Notes: a model not told the origin generated them from the letters alone. A stretch of 64,000 nt of DNA from Brevundimonas halotolerans (GCF_003730275.1 NZ_QTTA01000005.1:1-64000), one strand, 5' to 3'. Positions 35,677-44,978 are shown, counted from the stretch's first letter. Numbers and translations: made by a program.

Positions 35677-35728
35677 GGCGATCTCCTTCGTTCTCGTTGT
35701 CAGTTGACGACGCCCGGAGCGGCCCGCC

Positions 35729-37045
35729 TCAGAGGGACCGCAGGCGCGGTTCGCCCCGCGGCTCCAGCATCAGATGGGTGATGGCCCACACCAGGGCGTC
35801 GGCGCGGTCGGGGCTTGGCCCGCCTTCGCCGCTTCCCAGCGCCATCATGTCTTCTTCCAGCGCGGGCAGGGCGGCGCAGTGCACCACCCGTCCCTGCTCA
35901 TACAGCGCCGCGACCGGCTCGGCCCGCGCCCGCTTCGAGCGCGTGGCATGGACCGACCGCACCGGACAGGCACAGCCCGCCTGAACCAGCAGGGTCCGCA
36001 CCATATCCCCGCCCTGATTGACCTCGGCGATCACCGCCTCGGCCCCTTCACGCTCGACGATCGACGCGACCACCCGGGCCCAAGCCGCGGGCGACAGGCC
36101 GCGCACCGTCTCATCGGCCAGCACATAGGCTGTGTGATCCCGGCGCCCCGCAACCACAATCCCGCAGGCATCGCCGTGGGCCGTCGCGGGCGGGTCCACC
36201 GCCACCACCACCCGGTCCAGTTCGACCGGACGCGCGCCTCGGGCCCGCGCCAGATCCTCGGCGCGGAACAGGGCCCCGTCGGTCTCGACGATCTGCCCCT
36301 CCAGCTCCTGCGCCTCCAGCCGTGTCCCGGCATAGAGGCGTCTCAGGTGGCCCAGAAATCCCGGGGCCAGATTGTCCGCGTTAACCTCTGTCCCCGCCCG
36401 GCTGACCTCGACACCGGGCTCGGCCAGCAACCGTCGCAGCGCCACCATCGGACGCGGTGTCGTCGTCACAACCAGTCGCGGATCGGCTCCCCGTCTCAGC
36501 GCAAACCGCAGTGTACTCAGCGTCCGCTCGGGATTGCGCCAGGCACAGAACTCGTCGACCCAGGCCGCGTGAAACTGCGGCCCGCGCAGCGCATCCGGGT
36601 CCTCGGCTGAATAGGCATAGGCCACCGAGTCATTGGGCCACCGCAACCGCCTGCGGCTCGCTTCCCAGACCGGCCTGTATCCGGCCTCGCCCATCGCCTT
36701 CAGGCCCGACGGCCCCTCGATCATCACCTCGCGCACATCGTGCAGCGCCGGTCCCACCAGCGCCAGAACCTGTCCGTCCGTCCGCGCTCGTTCGCTCAGC
36801 CAGAGCGCCCCGGCAAAGGTCTTGCCCGACCCCCGCCCGCCCAGCAGCACCCACGTCGCCCAGTCCCTGTTTGACGGCAGCTGATGCCTGTGTGCCCGGG
36901 GGGAAGCCCTGATCGCCTCCCTCACCTCGCTCGCCGTCAGGCTCGCCAGCCACTGCTGCTGGACCTCGAACGGCCCTGAGGTGATCGAGACGGGACTGCA
37001 GTTCGGCCCGAAGTAGGGCCTCCTCGGCGGGGTCTTCGATGTCAC
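35729..37045 (-). CDS. GTA terminase large subunit (RcGTA gp2-like)
   Basis: 438 residues from ATG 37045. ATPase with Walker A GGRGSGKT at residues 69-76, the Walker B-like HAAWVDEFCAWRNPERTLST near 160, and nuclease-domain acidic sites VVVAVDPPATAHGDACGIVV and EVNQGGDMVRTLL. GTA terminases package host DNA headful-wise without sequence specificity. Homology to the family begins around QQQWLASLTASE (residue 30), so residues 1-29 may be an over-long start. This part lies across gp1 in another frame. Confidence 0.93.
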   Translation of the reverse strand: MTSKTPPRRPYFGPNCSPVSITSGPFEVQQQWLASLTASEVREAIRASPRAHRHQLPSNRDWATWVLLGGRGSGKTFAGALWLSERARTDGQVLALVGPALHDVREVMIEGPSGLKAMGEAGYRPVWEASRRRLRWPNDSVAYAYSAEDPDALRGPQFHAAWVDEFCAWRNPERTLSTLRFALRRGADPRLVVTTTPRPMVALRRLLAEPGVEVSRAGTEVNADNLAPGFLGHLRRLYAGTRLEAQELEGQIVETDGALFRAEDLARARGARPVELDRVVVAVDPPATAHGDACGIVVAGRRDHTAYVLADETVRGLSPAAWARVVASIVEREGAEAVIAEVNQGGDMVRTLLVQAGCACPVRSVHATRSKRARAEPVAALYEQGRVVHCAALPALEEDMMALGSGEGGPSPDRADALVWAITHLMLEPRGEPRLRSL

Positions 37046-37298
37046 CGTTTGCGTCGCCCTCTTCCGCGTCCTCGACCGGGTTCCGGGACCGGGCAGGCGG
37101 GCTCGCCAGCGCCACCACCGCCTTGCTGGCGCGCGCCACGTTCGTCACCAGCCGCGCAAAACGATCCAGCCCCGCCACATCGGCGGGATCCAGCTCGACC
37201 TGTGGCAGTATTTCCATCACGCGATCGGTCTGGGCGGCCAGCAGTTCAAACTGCTTCCGGCTCCAGCGCTCCGCCCCGTCATCCCTGTTCCCGGCCAT
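36630..37298 (-). CDS. GTA gp1-like small terminase, open frame running into terminase gene
   Basis: The first about 103 residues (WSRKQFELLAAQTDRVMEIL, GLDRFARLVTNVARASKAVV, ALLRAELQSRLDHLRAV) match the usual short gp1, which acts as small terminase in RcGTA. In this genome no stop follows and the frame continues about 120 residues out of phase over the terminase N-terminus. The tail is Gly/Arg/Ala-rich and probably not conserved. The functional part is about 36990-37298. It is the first gene of the GTA operon, with AT-rich promoter-like DNA at 37340-37370 upstream. Confidence 0.7.
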   Translation of the reverse strand: MAGNRDDGAERWSRKQFELLAAQTDRVMEILPQVELDPADVAGLDRFARLVTNVARASKAVVALASPPARSRNPVEDAEEGDANGDIEDPAEEALLRAELQSRLDHLRAVRGPAAVAGEPDGERGEGGDQGFPPGTQASAAVKQGLGDVGAAGRAGVGQDLCRGALAERTSADGRTGSGAGGTGAARCARGDDRGAVGPEGDGRGRIQAGLGSEPQAVAVAQ

Positions 37299-37407
37299 GG
37301 ATGAACTCTAGCCGACCAGCGTCCTCAGGCGCGCAAGTCGGTCCGACAAATATCTATCATCTTGTTTTGACGCGATTTCACACGCCGAGGGCGCACATCC
37401 GGGCGTC

Positions 37408-39828
37408 TCAGCCTGCCGCTGCCAGGTCCTCACAGGCCTCGCTTGCGCCCAGCACACGACTGATCGTGGCCATCAGTTCCGCCACCTGGATCGGCTTGCC
37501 GACATGGGCGTCCATACCCACCTCATGGCACGTTCGCACCTGTTCGGGCTGCACATTGGCGGTCAGGGCAATGATGGGCACCCGGCCCGCTTCCCCGGCC
37601 ATGGCCCGGATTTCACGGGTCGCGGTCAGGCCATCCATGACCGGCATATGCACATCCATCAGCACCAGATCGTAGGTCCCGCTGCGCACGGCCTCCACCG
37701 CCTCGGCGCCGTTCTCGACCCCGTCGATCGACAGCCCCATCCCGCCCAGAATGGCCGAGACCAGCTCCCGGTTGGCCGGAGCGTCATCCGCCATCAGGAT
37801 CCGCAGCGTCCCGTCGACCGCTGTCTCTGCGTCGTGGCCACCGGCGACCTGCCCGGGGTCCGCCGGCACCAACGGCACCTCGAACCAGAAGGTCGAGCCG
37901 ATCCCCGGCTCACTGTCCACGCCGATCGTGCCACCCATCATCTCGATCAGCCGACGCGAAATGGCCAGGCCCAGCCCCGTCCCGCCGAAGGTCCGCGTGG
38001 TCGAGGCATCGGCCTGCACGAACCGCCGGAACAGGGTTGCGGCCTTCTCCTCGCTGATGCCGATGCCCGTATCCGATACGGCGACCCGCAACCGGCCATC
38101 CTCATAGGTCGCCGCCACCGTCACCCCGCCCTGGCCCGTGAATTTCACGGCATTGGACAGCAGGTTCAGCGTCACCTGCCGCAGTCGGCCCTCATCCCCC
38201 ATCAGGCCAGCCGGCACGGACTCATCCGTCGTCTGTACCAGCGTCAGCCCCTTGGCCTCGCACTGGCTCTCCACGATCCCGACAGCGCCCGCAATCATGC
38301 CGCGCGGATCAAAGGCCAGCGGGTCCAGCCCGACCGCCTCGGCCTCCAGCTTGGAGTAATCCAGAATGTCGTTGATCACGCCCAGCAGGGCATCGGACGA
38401 GGTGGCGATCCGGTCGACGTAGCGGCGCTCGTCCGGGCCCAGGTCTTTTGACTCCTTCAGCAGGCCGGCAAAGCCTATCACGCTGGTCAGCGGTGTTCTC
38501 AGCTCATGGCTCATATTGGCCAGGAATTCGGTTTTCGTCCGGGCAGCAGCCTCCGCCCGGTCCCGCTCCGCCATCAGGTCATCTTCCAGCTGCTTGGTCG
38601 CCGTGGCGTCACGCGCATTGTCCTGGATTTCGATCGGTCGGCCGTTTTCGTCCCAGAGGATGCTGGGCTGGGCATCCAGCCATCGATAGCTGCCGTCCTT
38701 GTGCAGCCCACGGTAGCGCAACTGCGGTGACGGCCCGCCGGGGCCAGCAGCAAAGAAATCCGCATAGGCCTGCTTCACCTGCGGATGGTCATCCGGGTGG
38801 ATCACGTCCCAGGTCTTGCGCCCGATCAGCTCATCCGGTTCCCAGCCTGTCAGACGCGTGATCGCGGGCGACACATAGCGGAACGTACCGTCCAGCGCGA
38901 AGACCGCGATGATGTCACTGGTCTGCTCTGCCAGATTGCGGAACGCCCGCTCGCTGGCGGCGACCGCATCGTGAATTCGTTCCTGCTCGGTCACGTCCTG
39001 GAATACGCCGAACATGGCGGTGACCTTGCCGTCCGGCCCGCGCTCCGTATCCGCATGGGTCAGCACCAGGCGCTCGGCCCCGTCCCGGCGGATCAGTCGC
39101 ATCCGGTGCTTGTAGCCCTCGCCCGTCTCAAGCCCGCGTGCGATCGCCTTCATCAACGGCGCCCGGTCGTCCGGATGATAGAACCCCACGGCATCGTCAT
39201 AGCTGGGATCGAACGCGCCCCGCTCGACCCCGTGGATGCGATAGACCTCGTCCGACCAGGTCACGGCCATCGTCTCGGCATCCAGCCGCCATTGTCCCAC
39301 CCCGGCCATTTCCTCAGCCAGCCTCAGCAGCTCCAGCCGCTCGGTCTGCCTTCGGGTCAGGTCGGCCTGTTCGAGGAATTCTGCGGCCAGCCGCCCAATC
39401 TGGGCCAGGCCCTCGACCCGACTTTCGTCGAAGTCCGGATGCGGCTTCACATCCATCACCCCCACCGCGCCGATGGCCTTGCCCCGGCTGTCGCTGATGG
39501 TCGTCCCGGCAAAGAAGCGGATGCCCGGCTGGCCCGTCACCATCGGGTGGTTCTTCAGCGTCGGATGCAGGTGGGAATCGCGCACCACCAGCACCGCGCC
39601 CGGCCCCATCCCGACCAGTATGGCCGAAGCACTCTGGTCGCGCGCCATGGCGTTCTGGTTCAGGCCCACATTGGCACGGAACAGGGTCTGATCGCCGTGG
39701 ATGACGGAAATCATCGCATGCGGCATGTCGAACAGGGTGCACGCCAGTGCGGTCAGGCGGTCCAGCGGGCCCTCCAGCCCCGAACCGTCCGTCATCATCG
39801 AGGCGCTCTTGCGGCGTTTCTCTCCCAT
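37408..39828 (-). CDS. Soluble hybrid sensor histidine kinase (GAF-PAS-PAS-HisKA-HATPase-REC)
   Basis: 806 residues from ATG 39828; the frame upstream overlaps the next gene. Order: GAF-like domain about 15-150 (MISVIHGDQTLFRANVGLNQ), PAS/PAC about 175-290, a second PAS about 300-415 (AVFALDGTFRYVSPAITRLT), and HisKA with FLANMSHELRTPLTSVIGFA. HATPase follows (LNLLSNAVKFTGQGG, GTGLGLAISRRLIEMMGG), then a receiver at about 670-790 with LVLMDVHMPVMDGL. No TM helix, so it senses cytoplasmic signals. Not adjacent to a response regulator. Its placement directly downstream of the GTA promoter region may be coincidental. Confidence 0.93.
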   Translation of the reverse strand: MGEKRRKSASMMTDGSGLEGPLDRLTALACTLFDMPHAMISVIHGDQTLFRANVGLNQNAMARDQSASAILVGMGPGAVLVVRDSHLHPTLKNHPMVTGQPGIRFFAGTTISDSRGKAIGAVGVMDVKPHPDFDESRVEGLAQIGRLAAEFLEQADLTRRQTERLELLRLAEEMAGVGQWRLDAETMAVTWSDEVYRIHGVERGAFDPSYDDAVGFYHPDDRAPLMKAIARGLETGEGYKHRMRLIRRDGAERLVLTHADTERGPDGKVTAMFGVFQDVTEQERIHDAVAASERAFRNLAEQTSDIIAVFALDGTFRYVSPAITRLTGWEPDELIGRKTWDVIHPDDHPQVKQAYADFFAAGPGGPSPQLRYRGLHKDGSYRWLDAQPSILWDENGRPIEIQDNARDATATKQLEDDLMAERDRAEAAARTKTEFLANMSHELRTPLTSVIGFAGLLKESKDLGPDERRYVDRIATSSDALLGVINDILDYSKLEAEAVGLDPLAFDPRGMIAGAVGIVESQCEAKGLTLVQTTDESVPAGLMGDEGRLRQVTLNLLSNAVKFTGQGGVTVAATYEDGRLRVAVSDTGIGISEEKAATLFRRFVQADASTTRTFGGTGLGLAISRRLIEMMGGTIGVDSEPGIGSTFWFEVPLVPADPGQVAGGHDAETAVDGTLRILMADDAPANRELVSAILGGMGLSIDGVENGAEAVEAVRSGTYDLVLMDVHMPVMDGLTATREIRAMAGEAGRVPIIALTANVQPEQVRTCHEVGMDAHVGKPIQVAELMATISRVLGASEACEDLAAAG

Positions 39829-39862
39829 GCCGCAAGGGTCGGACAGAATAGCGAAATTTTGG

Positions 39863-40363
39863 TTAGCGCCGTCTCCGAGTCCCGGTCCCGCGCTCGACCA
39901 TCCATTCCGGCGCCTCATAGGCCAGGGCATCTTCCGGCTCGTGCAGTGCCAGTTCCGAAATCGTCTGGCCGCGGATCGAAACCCCGGCCGTATGGACCGT
40001 TTCGGGGTCCCCCGAGACCAGCGGATGCCACTCCGCCAGCCCCCGCCCCTCCGCCAGCCGGCGATAGGCGCACGACCCGGGCATCCAGCCCAGCTGCGAC
40101 ACGTTTCCCGGCGTCAGCTTGATACAGTCCGGCACATGCCGCTCGCGCTCCAAATAGTTGGAACAGGCACAGGTCGTCGGATCGAACAGCTTGCAGTGCA
40201 CCTTGGTCGGCACAACCTCGCCCGTATCCTCATCCTCGAACCGCACCAGACAGCACAGCCCGCACCCGTCGCACAGCGCCTCCCACTCCTCGGGCGACAT
40301 CTGTTCCAGGGTCTTCGTTTCCCAGAAGGGCTTGGACGGGGAGGGGTCAGGCTTTACATGCAC
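39863..40363 (-). CDS. UPF0260/YcgN-family cysteine-rich protein
   Basis: 166 residues from GTG 40363. [20 protein letters not shown] begins the family, followed by the Cys clusters [18 protein letters not shown] and [20 protein letters not shown] with C...C spacing resembling a metal or iron-sulfur site (YkgJ-like). The function of the family is unknown. Its SD (GGGGAGGGG) and start lie in a 10-bp perfect hairpin, noted separately. It ends 34 bases before the hybrid kinase start. Confidence 0.88.
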   Translation of the reverse strand: MHVKPDPSPSKPFWETKTLEQMSPEEWEALCDGCGLCCLVRFEDEDTGEVVPTKVHCKLFDPTTCACSNYLERERHVPDCIKLTPGNVSQLGWMPGSCAYRRLAEGRGLAEWHPLVSGDPETVHTAGVSIRGQTISELALHEPEDALAYEAPEWMVERGTGTRRRR

Positions 40364-40371
40364 CCCTCCCC
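40338..40371 (-). promoter_or_regulatory. Hairpin covering the ribosome site and start of the UPF0260 gene
   Basis: GGGGAGGGGT (plus strand 40338-40347) is perfectly complementary to ACCCCTCCCC (40362-40371). On the minus-strand mRNA the SD and GTG start are paired with codons about 6-9, with a 14-base loop. This could limit translation. Confidence 0.5.
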
Positions 40372-40398
40372 TTACCTCTGTTGATCGCTGAACGCACC

Positions 40399-42228
40399 AT
40401 GGCCGCGCGCCCTCCTCTTGTTGCCCTCAAGGATGTCCGCCTTCAGGACGGCCCCCGTCCCCTGTTCGAGGGTGTCGACATCGCGATCGAGCCGCGCACC
40501 CGCGCCTGCCTCGTGGGGCGGAACGGTGCCGGCAAATCCACCCTGATGAAAATCATCATGGGCCAGGTCGAACCGGACTCGGGCGAGCGCGCCATCCAGT
40601 CCGGCATCCGCTTTGCCAATGTGCCCCAGGAACCGGTCATCACCGGCGACACCCTGCTGGACTATGCCACCTCGGGTGAGGCCGAGCCGTGGACCGCCGA
40701 GTCCTGGCTCGCCACCTTCGGCCTTGATCCGTCAAAGCCCGCCGTGAACCTTTCCGGTGGCGAAATCCGCCGTGCCGCGCTCGCCAAGGCCTTCGCCGAA
40801 GAGCCCGACCTGATGCTCCTCGACGAGCCGACCAACCACCTCGACATCCTCGCCATCGAGCTGCTGGAAGAAGAGCTGATCTCGGCCCGCTGCGCCATAC
40901 TGGTCGTCAGCCACGACCGCGCCTTCCTCAATCGCGTCACCCAGACCTGTCACTGGCTGGAAGGACGACGCGTCCGCAGCCTGAACAAGAGCTTCAACGC
41001 CTTCGACGAATGGGCCACCAAGGTCACCGAGGAAGAGGCCGAGTCCCTGCGCCGCCTGTCAAAGACCATCGAGCGCGAGACCGCCACCTTCTACAGCTCC
41101 ATCACCGCCCGCCGCACCCGCAACGAGGGCCGCGCCCGATCCCTCGAGGCCCTGCGCGCCGAACGCGCCGAACGGCTCAAGGACGTGCCGCGCGACCTGC
41201 ACCTCGGCGTCGACTCGGGCGCCATGTCCGGCAAGCTGGTCGCCGACCTCAAGGGCATCTCCAAGGGCTTCGGCGAGCGTACCGTCATCAAGCCCTTCAC
41301 CACCCGCATCGTCCGCGGCGACCGGCTGGCCATCGTCGGCCCCAATGGCGCGGGCAAGACCACCCTGGTCAAGATCATGCTGGGCGAACTGGCCCCCGAC
41401 ACCGGCACCGTCCGCCTCGGTGCCAATCTGGACCCCGTCTACCTCGACCAGTCGCGTGAAGGGCTCAAGTCCGACATGACCCTGTGGGACGCCCTGACCC
41501 CCGGCGGCGGCGATTCCATTTTGGTGCGCGGCGTGTCCAAACACGTCGCCGCCTATGCCAAGGACTTCCTGTTCCAGGAGGGCCAGCTGCGCCAGCCGAT
41601 CTCGACCCTGTCGGGAGGCGAGCGCAACCGCCTGCTGCTGGCCCGCGCGCTTGCCAAGCCTGCCAACATGCTGGTTCTCGACGAGCCAACCAACGACCTC
41701 GACATGGACACCCTCGACAAGCTGGAAGAGCTGCTCGAGACCTATGACGGAACGCTGATCCTCGTCAGCCACGACCGCGATTTCGTCGATCGCCTCGCCA
41801 CCTCGACCATCGCCATGAACGGTCGCGGCGACATCGTCGAGACCCCCGGTGGCTGGACCGATTTCATCCGCCAGAACCCCGGCTTCCTCAAGCCCGGCAC
41901 CCACCAGCGGCCCCAGGACGCCGAGGCGGAACGCCGCTCTGCGGCCCCGGCTCCTGCCAGCGTCACCGCCGCCGCCGCTCCAAAAAAGGCGGTCAAGCTA
42001 TCGTTCAAGGACGCCCACCGGCTCAAGGAGATCGAGGGCCTGATGGAAACCCTGCCCGCCGACATCGCCCGCCACGACGCCACCCTGTCCGATCCCGACC
42101 TCTACACCCGCGACCCCAAGGCCTTCGACCGCGCCATGACCAACGCCGCCCGCGCCCGCGCCCAACTCGAGGCCATCGAAGCGGAATGGCTGGAGCTGGA
42201 AGAAAAGAAGGCCGCACTCGAAGGCTGA
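40399..42228 (+). CDS. ABC-F family ATPase (Uup-like)
   Basis: 609 residues from ATG 40399. Two ABC domains: Walker [20 protein letters not shown] with [20 protein letters not shown], and [20 protein letters not shown] with [20 protein letters not shown]. Both have DEPTNHLDI / DEPTNDLDM Walker B. A linker and a C-terminal coiled-coil domain (about 530-605) follow a basic Ala/Pro linker, as in Uup. No membrane domain, so it acts on ribosomes or DNA rather than transport. It is divergent from the UPF0260 gene by 35 bases. Confidence 0.93.
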   Translation: MAARPPLVALKDVRLQDGPRPLFEGVDIAIEPRTRACLVGRNGAGKSTLMKIIMGQVEPDSGERAIQSGIRFANVPQEPVITGDTLLDYATSGEAEPWTAESWLATFGLDPSKPAVNLSGGEIRRAALAKAFAEEPDLMLLDEPTNHLDILAIELLEEELISARCAILVVSHDRAFLNRVTQTCHWLEGRRVRSLNKSFNAFDEWATKVTEEEAESLRRLSKTIERETATFYSSITARRTRNEGRARSLEALRAERAERLKDVPRDLHLGVDSGAMSGKLVADLKGISKGFGERTVIKPFTTRIVRGDRLAIVGPNGAGKTTLVKIMLGELAPDTGTVRLGANLDPVYLDQSREGLKSDMTLWDALTPGGGDSILVRGVSKHVAAYAKDFLFQEGQLRQPISTLSGGERNRLLLARALAKPANMLVLDEPTNDLDMDTLDKLEELLETYDGTLILVSHDRDFVDRLATSTIAMNGRGDIVETPGGWTDFIRQNPGFLKPGTHQRPQDAEAERRSAAPAPASVTAAAAPKKAVKLSFKDAHRLKEIEGLMETLPADIARHDATLSDPDLYTRDPKAFDRAMTNAARARAQLEAIEAEWLELEEKKAALEG

Positions 42229-42868
42229 TCCAGAATCTGTGGACAGATCAATTCACGGATTTTCCGAGGGTATTTGAAACCACCCACAGACTGTCCCAAA
42301 CTTGTCCACCGGACGGGGCTCAAATCCCCACAGGGTGGGCATTTCCGGCGCTTGCCGAATAGCGGATTTCGTCGGAACGTCAACGGGCCGAGGGACACGG
42401 CAGCGCGGAAAACCGGGGAGACCCGGGGCTCAAGGCGAACCGGTCCGGCTCTCGGATCCAGGGTAACGGGCGATCTCCGGATCGTAACGGACCCCGGACC
42501 GGATCAAGGCTTCGAGGCAGGGTTTCGGCTCATACCTCGGGGAACCGGATCGGGATCGGAAGACGGCGCAGGCCAGACCTGCGGGACGCGACCGGACCAG
42601 AGTCGAGGGATACAGCCGACCGTCACCGGGGTTCGCTCCGCTGACGCCCAGGCCAGGGTCCAGAACTCAATGGCCAAGTCCAACCCGGACTTGGCGAGGG
42701 CGCGAAACGCAACGGTTCGACCGGGCGTTCCGCGCCCTCGCTCAATTCCGGCTCCATATTCCTCCCCCATCGGGGGAGGGGGACCGCGTAGCGGTGGAGG
42801 GGGCAGCGCCGCCATTCCCGCCCGAAACCGCCCTTTCCTTCGCGGAAGTCAGGCCCTAAACCTTGGCC
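42229..42868. other. 640-base gene-free stretch with DnaA-box-like words and repeats
   Basis: No convincing ORF; the long plus-strand frame here is low-complexity Gly/Arg/Pro without homology. The left end (42235-42345) has several CCACA words, with two near-DnaA boxes (CTGTCCACA, complement of 42239-42247, and TTGTCCACC near 42302). The middle (42400-42600) is rich in GGATC and CCGG palindromes. A REP-like element lies at 42761-42804. It may hold an RNA gene or be decayed sequence; I cannot tell. Confidence 0.5.
42761..42804. repeat. REP-like element (second copy)
   Basis: CCTCCCCC-ATC-GGGGGAGG is followed by ACCGC-GTA-GCGGT and GGAGGGGGC, the same layout as the element inside the capsid gene at 32086-32139. 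Sits in the gene-free stretch. Confidence 0.75.
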
Positions 42869-43924
42869 ATGCGCCGCCCGCCCGTCCGCTTCGCCACTCT
42901 GGATCGTCGAATCCTGCTGACCGGTGCTGCGGCGCTGGGTCTGTCGGCGACGGTCGCCGCCTGCGGCTCGTCCGAACCGGCCATTGACGAGAACGGCCGC
43001 GTCCGTCTGCGCCTCGCGGTCGGCGACCCCGCCGGTGCCGAACTGGGCGGCTTCTATCAGGCCCTGGCCACCGGCCTCTACGAAGCGCGCGGCCTGAATG
43101 TGCAACTGGTGCGGCCCGGTTTCGGTCAGGATGTGCCGCGTGCCCTGGCCTCGGGCAAGGCCGAGCTGGGCCTCGTCGCCGACAGCTTCACGGCCCTGCG
43201 ACTGGTCGAGGAGGAGGCCCCGGTCAAGGCCGTCGCCGTCTTCTTCCAGAAGTCCCCGCGCGCCCTGATCCGCCATGCGGAGGCCGGCCCCGCTGCTGCC
43301 CCGCCTGTGCCGCCCGCACCGGCGCCGGTTCAGGTCGCCGAAGCCGATCGCGACACCCTCTGGCCGTGGTTCCGGACCCTGAGCGGATTCACCGACGACC
43401 AACTGGCCGACCATGACCTCGAAGCCTTCATCCGCGACCCGAACGCCCTCATGCTCGGCCATGTGACGCGCGAGCCTGTCCTGATCCCCGAAGCGGGCGG
43501 CGCAGTCCCGACCAGCCGGCTGCTGTTCGAGGATGGCTTTGCCTCCTACGGCGCCCTCGTGCTGGCCCCCACGGCCTTTGCCCGCGACAACGATGAGGCG
43601 CTGCGAGCCTTCATCGCCGCCTCGGTTGAGGGCTGGGCGGCCTATATCGAGGGTGACCCAGACCCCGCTCACACCCTGATCCGGCGCGCCAACCGCGCCA
43701 TGACGACCGAGCAGCTGGAACAGGCCCGCGACGCCTTGCTCGATGCGGCCCTCGTCACCGGCGACGCCCCGTCGGTATCCATCGGCAGCATGTCGGCCGA
43801 CCGCTGGCGCACCTTCTACGAAAGCGCGTCAGAGGCGGGTGTCTTCCCAGCGGGTCTCGACTGGCAGCAGGCCTTCACCACCGACTATCTGTCGCCCGCC
43901 GTCACTCCGGCCCCCGCTTCCTGA
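42869..43924 (+). CDS. ABC-type substrate-binding lipoprotein (NMT1/THI5-like)
   Basis: 351 residues from ATG 42869. N-terminus MRRPPVRFATLDRRILLTGA with a twin-arginine-like RR and a lipobox TVAAC near residue 34, so a Tat-exported lipoprotein is likely. NMT1-like fold: GFYQALATGLYEARGLNVQL, VRPGFGQDVPRALASGKAEL, GLVADSFTALRLVEEEAPV and VAVFFQKSPRALI. A Pro/Ala insert (about 140-155) splits it. No permease or ATPase gene is adjacent, so the partner is elsewhere or lost. The ligand is unknown. Confidence 0.82.
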   Translation: MRRPPVRFATLDRRILLTGAAALGLSATVAACGSSEPAIDENGRVRLRLAVGDPAGAELGGFYQALATGLYEARGLNVQLVRPGFGQDVPRALASGKAELGLVADSFTALRLVEEEAPVKAVAVFFQKSPRALIRHAEAGPAAAPPVPPAPAPVQVAEADRDTLWPWFRTLSGFTDDQLADHDLEAFIRDPNALMLGHVTREPVLIPEAGGAVPTSRLLFEDGFASYGALVLAPTAFARDNDEALRAFIAASVEGWAAYIEGDPDPAHTLIRRANRAMTTEQLEQARDALLDAALVTGDAPSVSIGSMSADRWRTFYESASEAGVFPAGLDWQQAFTTDYLSPAVTPAPAS

Positions 43925-44024
43925 ACAGACCCGCCGATTAAGGCTGTTTGCGCCCGGCTGTTAGCGACGGGTTAAGTCTGGACGCCTTAACCTTTGGTCC
44001 GATCCCCCATTTGCCGGAGGTGGA

Positions 44025-44978
44025 ATGCGACCCGACCCGTCCACATCGCTGTCCCGACCCGGCCGGCTGCTCGGCGCAGCTGCGGCCCTGGGCCTGACTG
44101 TGGTGGCCATGCCCGCCGTGGCCCAGGACGCGCCTGCCCTTCGCTATCTGGACTGGAACGGTCGCCCCGAGCCGGTGGCCATGGCCCGCGCCACCCCCAG
44201 CGCCCGTGGCGACGTCCCGGCTCTCCGTCCCGCCGCCCCCGTCATCCCCCATGCGGGCAGCCAGTCGATGGCTGCCGTCCCGCAACTGCGTCCGGCCACG
44301 CCGCTTCTGCCCGGCCGCAGCGTGGACGCCGACGGTCGCCCCGGCCTGACCCCGGCCGATGCCTTCTTCGCGCCCCCGCCGGTCCAGTCCCGTTCCCAGC
44401 CTGCGCCTGCCCCTGCTCGGACCGTCGCCGCGCCCGTCGAGGCACCGACGCCCGTCCGGCAGATGCCCGAGCCTCCGCCCGCCCGCGCCCAGCCTGCACC
44501 CCAGCCTGCACCGGCACCAGCGCCGGTGGCCTATTCCGCGCCTGCGCCCGCACCCGCCCGTCCGGCAGAATGGGCGGATGATCCCAATGCCCCGCGCTCC
44601 GATGCCCTGATCTGGTCCGTCGGCCAGCCGCAGCCCCCGTCAAGGCAGCCGCAGGCGACGCAGCCTCAGCCGACCCAGCCCCAACCTGCCCCCACCCAGG
44701 CCCAGACCCGCGCCCCGGCCCCGGCTCAGGCCCGCACCGAACCCTCCCCCCAGGGCGCCCGCTACTACTCCGTCCACCGCCAGAACGGCCGTCAGCCCGA
44801 CCGCGCCGTCCTGCCGGAACAGGTCTATCTGGACGCCCTGCCGGTCCAGATGGACCAGACGCCGACCTCGCCCAATATGGCCGAACCGCCCGGACCGCCC
44901 CAGCTGGTCCGCAATCCGGACGGCACCGTGCGCCGCACGACCGGCGAGTCGACCAGCAGCGCGGCCTCCCGCCAATGA
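44025..44978 (+). CDS. Secreted proline/alanine/glutamine-rich protein
   Basis: 317 residues. Signal peptide about 1-33 (LLGAAAALGLTVVAMPAVAQ). From about residue 110 to 250 it is a low-complexity PAP/QPQP/TQPQ stretch that would be extended and periplasm-spanning, with few charged residues. No domain recognised. It is coupled to the first DUF2336 gene by a 4-base overlap. TTAA words at 43974 and 43989, upstream, may be regulatory half-sites. Confidence 0.65.
   Translation: MRPDPSTSLSRPGRLLGAAAALGLTVVAMPAVAQDAPALRYLDWNGRPEPVAMARATPSARGDVPALRPAAPVIPHAGSQSMAAVPQLRPATPLLPGRSVDADGRPGLTPADAFFAPPPVQSRSQPAPAPARTVAAPVEAPTPVRQMPEPPPARAQPAPQPAPAPAPVAYSAPAPAPARPAEWADDPNAPRSDALIWSVGQPQPPSRQPQATQPQPTQPQPAPTQAQTRAPAPAQARTEPSPQGARYYSVHRQNGRQPDRAVLPEQVYLDALPVQMDQTPTSPNMAEPPGPPQLVRNPDGTVRRTTGESTSSAASRQ

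Noticed and set aside
22966..37298. Active prophage
   Set aside because: Gene order, short tape measure, TIM-barrel tail protein and lack of integrase, replication and lysis genes fit a GTA instead.
42235..42345. Chromosomal origin of replication
   Set aside because: CCACA words are few and imperfect, there is no AT-rich unwinding region, and the expected neighbours (hemE, dnaA region) are absent.
42274..42987. 237-residue plus-strand frame in the gene-free stretch
   Set aside because: Composition is Gly/Arg/Pro low-complexity, it includes the REP element and overlaps the substrate-binding protein start in another frame; no homology visible.
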